Below, piece by piece: positions 5,491 to 10,517 of a stretch of DNA of 10,517 nt. The stretch lies in assembly GCA_028717165.1 (NCBI GenBank), contig JAQUOK010000056.1, positions 1-10,517 of the forward strand, written 5' to 3'. The notes under the pieces were generated by a model. The model ran no database searches. It was not told the DNA's origin and saw nothing but the letters and a program-made list of their open reading frames with translations. The translations under genes and the position numbers were made by a program. Origin of the DNA: Victivallaceae bacterium. Lineage in GTDB: Bacteria > Verrucomicrobiota > Lentisphaeria > Victivallales > Victivallaceae. Position 1 is the stretch's first letter, and each line of letters starts with the position of its first letter.

Positions 5491-8400
5491 ATGAAACGCA
5501 GCAACGAACTTCTGCATTCAGGCTGGATGTCGCTGTTTACGGCTTTTTTTCTGAGTTCCTTTAATATCTGCGCGTTTTTCATGCTGGTCAATTTAAGTTT
5601 TTCGCAAAATCCGGACAAACGTACGGCATTCGTTTTCTGGAGCTGCATCGCTTATCTTTCACCGTTTTTCATCTTATCCGGCCCGGTACGCTATATGCTG
5701 AGCTGTTTTGCGCGGCGCAACCTCATTGTCTTCGCCCGTCTCGGCGAAGTCGCGATCATGACCGCCGGCTGCATAGTTCTCCGTTTTTTCCCCGAATCGG
5801 TCAGAAGCGAAGCGGCTTTATTCATAATCTTCCTGTTCGGCGTCGAAAGCGCATTCCTGTATCCGGCGGTTCAGGGGGTATGCTCCGATCTGTTCAGTCC
5901 CGTGCGGCACGCTGAAATCTGCGGTTCCAAAACCCTGCTGGTCTTTACCGGCGTGTTCACCGGCTGCACAGGCGGAGTTTTCATTTATTACAACACCCTC
6001 CGTCACCATAGCGGTTCAAGCAACCTGGCTGCCGCCCTGTTCGTCATGCTGAGCATTTTCAGCCTGATCCTGACAATGAAAGCCCCCGCCGGGATCGCGG
6101 ACAAGCCGCGGGAAAAATTCAAATTCAGTCTGTTCGGCAATTTCCCCGGCAACCTGCTTGACGCCGCCAGGCTGCTGGGCGGCAAACGCTCGCTGCGGAT
6201 AATCACTTTCAGCGAATGCTATATTCTGTCAGCCCTGATCTTTGTCGAAGGCATACTCATATGCTTCGCCAACAATAATTTCAGCCCGGAAATAAATCTC
6301 TGGCCCTCATACGCGGTAATGCTGCTGGCTCCGCTGGGAGGAATGGCTTTAGGAGCATTTTTCAGCAGCTTCATCGGCCGCAACGGTTTTGAGCTCGGCA
6401 TGACTCCGGTCAGCTTCAGCGGTTTCATCCTGTTCCTGCTTCTCGCCGGCTTATTTCCCGGCACCCCGCACATATATTTCGAATGCGAAATTTTCCCTCG
6501 GCTGCTGATCTTCATATTTTTAGCCGGATTTTCCGGAGGCGCCGCCCTGCCCCATCTGCAGGCCTGGCAGTTGAGTTTCGTTTCCCGCGAATATCGCGCC
6601 TTATTCTGCATGGCCCGTTACGGGCTCTTTTGTCTGGCCGCGGTGCTGTGCGGAATAACCTGCTACGTACTGAGCGATTATTATCTGGTGACGACCACTC
6701 CCCTGGTGTATTTTGCGCTGCTTTCACTCGCCCTGATGCTGGTGGCCCTCTGGCGGGAACCGCAGTTTACACTGCGGTTCCTGGTTATGCTGCTCACTCA
6801 TTCGATATACCGCCTGAGGATAACCGAAAAATATAAGATCCCGCTCCGGGGCCCGGCCCTGCTGGTGGCCAACCACGCGTCTTTCGCCGATCATCTGCTC
6901 CTGACCTCCTGTACGGTGCGCCCGATCCGTTTCATGATGCATGAAAGCTTTTACCGCCGGCGCTGGATTTATCCTTTCGCCAGATGGCTCAAGATTATCG
7001 AGGTTCCCGACGGCAAACCCAGAAAGCTCAGGGAAATGTTCAAAAAAACCAGGGACATGTTCAACAACGGAGAACTTATCTGCGTATTTCCGGAAGGCAA
7101 CATCACCCGCAACGGCATAATGTCGAGCTTTAAAAAAGGCCTCAGCCTTATGCTCCCCAGAGATAAGGACGTACCGGTGCTTCCGGTACGCATCGGGATG
7201 TTGTGGGGAAGTATTTTCTCCAACTTCTACGGGAATTTCAAACTCCGCTGGCCGAGCGAAATTCCGCATCCGGCCAGTATAATAATCGGCGAACCGATCA
7301 GCCCGGACTCATCGGGATACGAAATCCGGCTCGTCCTTTCCGAAATGGCCGCGGAAATAGAAGCTATCCCCCATGACCGGGAACGCCCGATCCATACCCA
7401 GTTCGCTTACCTGGCGCAGAAACACCCGTTCCGCAAAGTTTTCAATGAATATGACGGCAGCGACTGGAAAGAACACAGCAACTTTTCAGTTATGGTCAAA
7501 GCCGTTATCCTGAGCCGCGAAATCAGGAAAATGGTCCCCGATGACTGTGAATACGTCGGAGTGATGCTGCCCAATACGGTAACTTCGGTAGTTGTCCTGC
7601 TGGCAATTCTCATGGCCGACAAAACCCCGGCGATCCTGAACTTCACCGCTTCCCGCCCGGCCGTCAAGACCTCCATGGAAAAGGCCGACCTGACCTGCGT
7701 CCTGACCAGTGAACGCTTCCTCAAAAAAATCGGCTTCGAGCCCTGGCCGGAAATGTTCATGCTGGAAAGACTCGCCGGGAAAATATCCCGCGCCAGGAAG
7801 ATCGGCGCCGTTTTAATGGTCGCGTTCTTCCCCTGGCGCGAACTGATGAACATAATTTCGCCGCTGAGCTACGACAACGTCAAGCGCACGCTCGTGATCA
7901 TTTACTCCAGCGGTTCGACCGGAATTCCCAAGGGCGTAATGCTTTCCCACCACAACATCAACAGCAATATATATTCCCTGATCAGGATAGTGAACTGGAC
8001 CCCTGCCGACAGCGTTCTCGGCAATCTGCCGCTCTTTCATTCCTTCGGTTTCCTGATATGCTTCTGCCTGCCGATAGCCAAGAATTCAAAAATAGCGCTG
8101 GTGCCCAATCCGCTCGACGCCCAAATGGTCGGCTACGCTTTGAAGCGGCTGAAAGCGACCGTAATGCTGGCGGCTCCGGGATTTCTGCAGGCTTACATAC
8201 GCCGCTGCAAACCGGAGGATTTCGCCTCGCTGCGCCTGGTCATCACCGGGGCGGAACGGCTGCGCAGGGATATTTCCGACAAATTCAGGGAACTGACCGG
8301 CCTGACCATTGCCGAAGGTTACGGGTGCACCGAACTTTCCCCGGTGGTTTCCATCAACGTGGCTAAATCAATGCAGAATCTCGGGACAAGTATCGGCAAG

Positions 8401-8970
8401 CCGGGCAGTATCGGAACTTCGATGCCGGGCATCGCCACCAAAATAGTCGATCCAGAAACGTTCGTAACCATGCCGCCGGATACTGACGGCTTGCTGCTGG
8501 TCAAAGGCCCGAACATCATGCAGGGATACCTCAAGGAACCAGAAAAAACCGCCGAAGTCATGCACGACGGCTGGTATATCACCGGCGATATCGCGCAAAT
8601 GGACCCGTCCGGGCGCATAACGGTTACCGGCCGGATGTCGCGGTTCAGCAAGATAGCCGGGGAAATGGTGCCGCACGAACTCCTTGAAAAGGAGATCAAC
8701 GAGATAATTCAGGCCACGGAATGCTGCATTGGCGTCTGCGGGATCGAAGACGGCAAAAGAGGCGAAAAACTTGTCGTTTTTTATTCGCACCCCGACCTTG
8801 AACCGGAAAATATCATTCTGGAACTCAGGAAACGGAACATCGCCAACCTCTGGATTCCCAAGGCGGAAAATTTTATTAAAGTCGATCACGTGCCCATTCT
8901 CGGCAGCGGCAAACTCGATGTCGCCGGAATAAGAAAATTGTGCGAGGAATTAGCAAAACAAAGCAAATGA
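5491..8970 (+). CDS. aas: LplT-PlsC-Aas fusion: lysophospholipid transporter / acyltransferase / acyl-ACP ligase
   Basis: This single protein of 1159 residues carries three modules. Residues about 10-430 form an MFS-type transporter with many hydrophobic segments, corresponding to LplT. Residues about 435-630 form a PlsC-type acyltransferase with the HxxxxD motif (H462-D467), FPEGNITR (533-540) and a VLPVRI strand. Residues about 640-1159 form an AMP-forming acyl ligase with P-loop YSSGSTGIPK (805-814), GYGCTE (943-948), TGD (1031-1033) and the C-terminal lysine of GSGKLD (K1141). In E. coli, LplT flips lysophospholipid inward, and Aas activates a fatty acid on ACP and re-acylates it; the fused form is a known alternative architecture. 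The expected site is the inner membrane. A GGAGG at 5476-5480 fixes the start. The stop is 13 bp before the HIT gene. Acyl chain and head-group preference cannot be read from sequence. Confidence 0.92.
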   Translation: MKRSNELLHSGWMSLFTAFFLSSFNICAFFMLVNLSFSQNPDKRTAFVFWSCIAYLSPFFILSGPVRYMLSCFARRNLIVFARLGEVAIMTAGCIVLRFFPESVRSEAALFIIFLFGVESAFLYPAVQGVCSDLFSPVRHAEICGSKTLLVFTGVFTGCTGGVFIYYNTLRHHSGSSNLAAALFVMLSIFSLILTMKAPAGIADKPREKFKFSLFGNFPGNLLDAARLLGGKRSLRIITFSECYILSALIFVEGILICFANNNFSPEINLWPSYAVMLLAPLGGMALGAFFSSFIGRNGFELGMTPVSFSGFILFLLLAGLFPGTPHIYFECEIFPRLLIFIFLAGFSGGAALPHLQAWQLSFVSREYRALFCMARYGLFCLAAVLCGITCYVLSDYYLVTTTPLVYFALLSLALMLVALWREPQFTLRFLVMLLTHSIYRLRITEKYKIPLRGPALLVANHASFADHLLLTSCTVRPIRFMMHESFYRRRWIYPFARWLKIIEVPDGKPRKLREMFKKTRDMFNNGELICVFPEGNITRNGIMSSFKKGLSLMLPRDKDVPVLPVRIGMLWGSIFSNFYGNFKLRWPSEIPHPASIIIGEPISPDSSGYEIRLVLSEMAAEIEAIPHDRERPIHTQFAYLAQKHPFRKVFNEYDGSDWKEHSNFSVMVKAVILSREIRKMVPDDCEYVGVMLPNTVTSVVVLLAILMADKTPAILNFTASRPAVKTSMEKADLTCVLTSERFLKKIGFEPWPEMFMLERLAGKISRARKIGAVLMVAFFPWRELMNIISPLSYDNVKRTLVIIYSSGSTGIPKGVMLSHHNINSNIYSLIRIVNWTPADSVLGNLPLFHSFGFLICFCLPIAKNSKIALVPNPLDAQMVGYALKRLKATVMLAAPGFLQAYIRRCKPEDFASLRLVITGAERLRRDISDKFRELTGLTIAEGYGCTELSPVVSINVAKSMQNLGTSIGKPGSIGTSMPGIATKIVDPETFVTMPPDTDGLLLVKGPNIMQGYLKEPEKTAEVMHDGWYITGDIAQMDPSGRITVTGRMSRFSKIAGEMVPHELLEKEINEIIQATECCIGVCGIEDGKRGEKLVVFYSHPDLEPENIILELRKRNIANLWIPKAENFIKVDHVPILGSGKLDVAGIRKLCEELAKQSK

Positions 8971-8983
8971 AAGGAGCAGAGTT

Positions 8984-9400
8984 ATGAGTGACTGTATTTT
9001 CTGTAAGATCGTTGAGGGCGAAATCCCTTCCGTTAAAATTTATGAAGACGACCTGGTCCTGGCCTTTATGGATATCTCCCCCATTAATAAAGGACATATC
9101 CTGGTAATCCCCAAAGAACATCACCCGGCTTCATCCACCATCTCGGAAGCGACCGCCGGACGCATGTTCCATATCGGCAGCAAAACAGGCGTCGCCTTGC
9201 GCCGCGCCCTGGATTATGACGGCTTCAATCTGCATCTGGCCGACGGCGCCTGCGCCGGGCAGGTGGTAATGCACGCGCATCTGCACGTCGTCCCGCGCGG
9301 CGTCGAGGACGGTTTCCACTGGAACTGGCGGCACTTGAAATATGCCGACGGCGAAGCCGCCGAAACCGCCGAAAAAATCATTGCCAAACTCAAAATATAA
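8984..9400 (+). CDS. HIT-family nucleotide hydrolase (HINT-like)
   Basis: This is a small cytoplasmic protein of 138 residues, the full family length. It starts CIFCKIVEGEIPSVKIYEDD, the usual HINT/HIT opening with a CxxC (C4/C7). It has the core LAFMDISPINKGHILVIPKEH and the catalytic histidine triad HAHLH (H97, H99, H101), preceded by the conserved GQ pair. Members hydrolyse nucleoside phosphoramidates, aminoacyl-AMP or dinucleoside polyphosphates; the substrate here is unknown. AAGGAG (8971-8976), 7 bp before the ATG, is a strong ribosome site. It follows an enzyme that forms acyl-AMP intermediates, so clearing adenylate by-products is a possible but unproven link. No defect is visible. 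Confidence 0.95.
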   Translation: MSDCIFCKIVEGEIPSVKIYEDDLVLAFMDISPINKGHILVIPKEHHPASSTISEATAGRMFHIGSKTGVALRRALDYDGFNLHLADGACAGQVVMHAHLHVVPRGVEDGFHWNWRHLKYADGEAAETAEKIIAKLKI

Positions 9401-9437
9401 CCGGACTTCAAACTTAAATCGGCTGGAGGTTTTTATC

Positions 9438-10517
9438 ATGCCGGAACGCAAAAGAATATGTATTCTCACTTATGCCAGCAGCTGGAGCGCCCTGGCCGCC
9501 GCCCGATGTCTCGGCGCCGCGGGCATCGAAATAATCGCCGGAGACCATAATATCCTCGCCACCGGCTGTTTTTCCAAATACAGCAAACACTGTTTCCTGT
9601 ATAAGAACCCGGAATTATACCAGCGGGAATACCTTGAAAAACTCCTTGAAACAGCGAAAAAATACGGCGGCAAAAATGTGGATATGGTAATTATGCCCAT
9701 GCATACCGACTGTTTTGTGCTCGCGGCCCATCAGGAGCTTTTCGACGGCGTCGCCAAACTGGCGCTGCCGACTTTCGACCAGATAAAGCTTGCCGGCAAC
9801 AAAGCCCTGCTCGCCGGTTTCTGCCAACAGCATAACATCAACATACCGAAGACCATTCAGCCGAAAAGCCTTGAGGAATTTGCCGCGAATATCGAAAATT
9901 TCAAATTCCCGGTTTTCATAAAACCGCAGGAGTCGAATGCCTCCATCGGTTTGAAAAAAGTCTCAACCCCGGAAGAAGCGCGGCAGTTTTTCATAAGTTC
10001 AATTAAAGAACACAATTCCGGCCCGGATGACTATCCCATTATCCAGGAAGCGGTCGCGGGTGAAGATTTCTGTTCCACATTCATTTTCAGCCACGGGGTT
10101 AAAAAAGCCTCGATGACCTATCATAATATCCTCGATTTCCCGCCTAAAAGCGGCATGGGAGTACTGCGCGAAAACGTCAACGCCGAAGAAATGGAAAAAA
10201 TCGGCGCGAAAGCCCTCGAACTGATGAACTGGCACGGCGTCGCTGAGGTGGATTTCCGCTGGGACGGCAAAAACGCCCCTTACCTGATCGAGATAAATCC
10301 GCGTTTCTGGGGCGGTCTCGGCCAATCCATCGCCGCCGGCTGGAATTACCCGAATATGCTGTTCCAGCTGGCAGTGGACGGGGACATTCCGGAAATGAAA
10401 CCCCGGGCGAAAGATATTAAAACCTTCAATCCGTGCCTTATTTTCCTGTTGCTGGCGGAGGAATTCATGGAAGCCAAACACCCGATCAGGGAAATAGAAG
10501 CGGCTTTCCATACCCTG
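9438..10517 (+). CDS. ATP-grasp carboxylate-amine ligase-like protein (runs off right edge)
   Basis: An open frame of 360 codons continues past the window edge. It follows a GGAGG site (9425-9429), 8 bp before the ATG. The first ~110 residues form an alpha/beta pre-grasp domain (CILTYASSWSALAAARCLGAAGIEIIAGD). The ATP-grasp fold follows: a DQIKLAGNKALLAGFCQQHNINIPKT block, FPVFIKPQESNASIGLKKV with the nucleotide-binding lysine, IIQEAVAGEDFC, and the metal-binding motif EINPRFWGG at 285-293. The pattern resembles predicted ATP-dependent carboligases of COG3919 rather than a named biosynthetic ligase. Such enzymes join a carboxylate to an amine or thiol through an acyl-phosphate. The substrate cannot be told, and the C-terminal end is missing. 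It is the third gene of the cluster after the acyltransferase fusion and the HIT gene, with a 37-bp gap. Confidence 0.88.
   Translation, partial: MPERKRICILTYASSWSALAAARCLGAAGIEIIAGDHNILATGCFSKYSKHCFLYKNPELYQREYLEKLLETAKKYGGKNVDMVIMPMHTDCFVLAAHQELFDGVAKLALPTFDQIKLAGNKALLAGFCQQHNINIPKTIQPKSLEEFAANIENFKFPVFIKPQESNASIGLKKVSTPEEARQFFISSIKEHNSGPDDYPIIQEAVAGEDFCSTFIFSHGVKKASMTYHNILDFPPKSGMGVLRENVNAEEMEKIGAKALELMNWHGVAEVDFRWDGKNAPYLIEINPRFWGGLGQSIAAGWNYPNMLFQLAVDGDIPEMKPRAKDIKTFNPCLIFLLLAEEFMEAKHPIREIEAAFHTL

Overview
The window comes from a Gram-negative (diderm) bacterium of about 50-55% G+C. Two features suggest a diderm: a lipoprotein with a LysM domain, and a fused lysophospholipid transporter/acyltransferase/acyl-ACP ligase. 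The mix of a Ser/Thr kinase, a LacI regulator and a long intergenic region full of short tandem repeats fits the PVC superphylum (for example Lentisphaerota or Verrucomicrobiota). That placement is inference and cannot be proved from this window.

Layout. At the left edge, recN (double-strand-break repair) runs leftward out of the window. A 163-bp divergent intergenic region separates it from a rightward series of genes. First is a membrane-tailed Ser/Thr protein kinase with an N-terminal zinc ribbon (734-2041). A LacI-family repressor follows (2102-3115), then a radical-SAM protein of the DNA modification/repair type with a C-terminal helix-hairpin-helix (3166-4281). Next is a 585-bp stretch without a real gene (4282-4866). 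It holds three heptamer tandem repeats, one 9-mer tandem repeat, a 40-bp-arm inverted repeat enclosing about 96 bp, a run of three closely packed hairpins, and a good promoter at its right end. That promoter drives a LysM lipoprotein (4867-5436). Then comes a giant LplT-PlsC-Aas fusion (5491-8970), a HIT hydrolase (8984-9400) and an ATP-grasp ligase that runs off the right edge (9438-end). These last three have strong Shine-Dalgarno sequences and gaps of 13 and 37 bp, so they look like one operon, possibly led by the LysM gene.

How the genes relate. The right half has an envelope theme. The LysM lipoprotein would bind peptidoglycan, and its triacylation by Lnt would release lysophospholipid. 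The fusion enzyme is built to flip lysophospholipid inward and re-acylate it. The HIT and ATP-grasp enzymes are general nucleotide-dependent enzymes whose substrates cannot be read from sequence. The left half has two DNA-repair-type genes (recN and the radical-SAM gene) separated by two regulators with no visible targets.

No CRISPR array, rRNA, tRNA, transposase or phage gene was seen. Most genes are members of known families. The least explained parts are the 4282-4866 repeat region, the zinc-ribbon/tail-anchored kinase with altered catalytic motifs, and the radical-SAM protein that lacks its usual partner gene.
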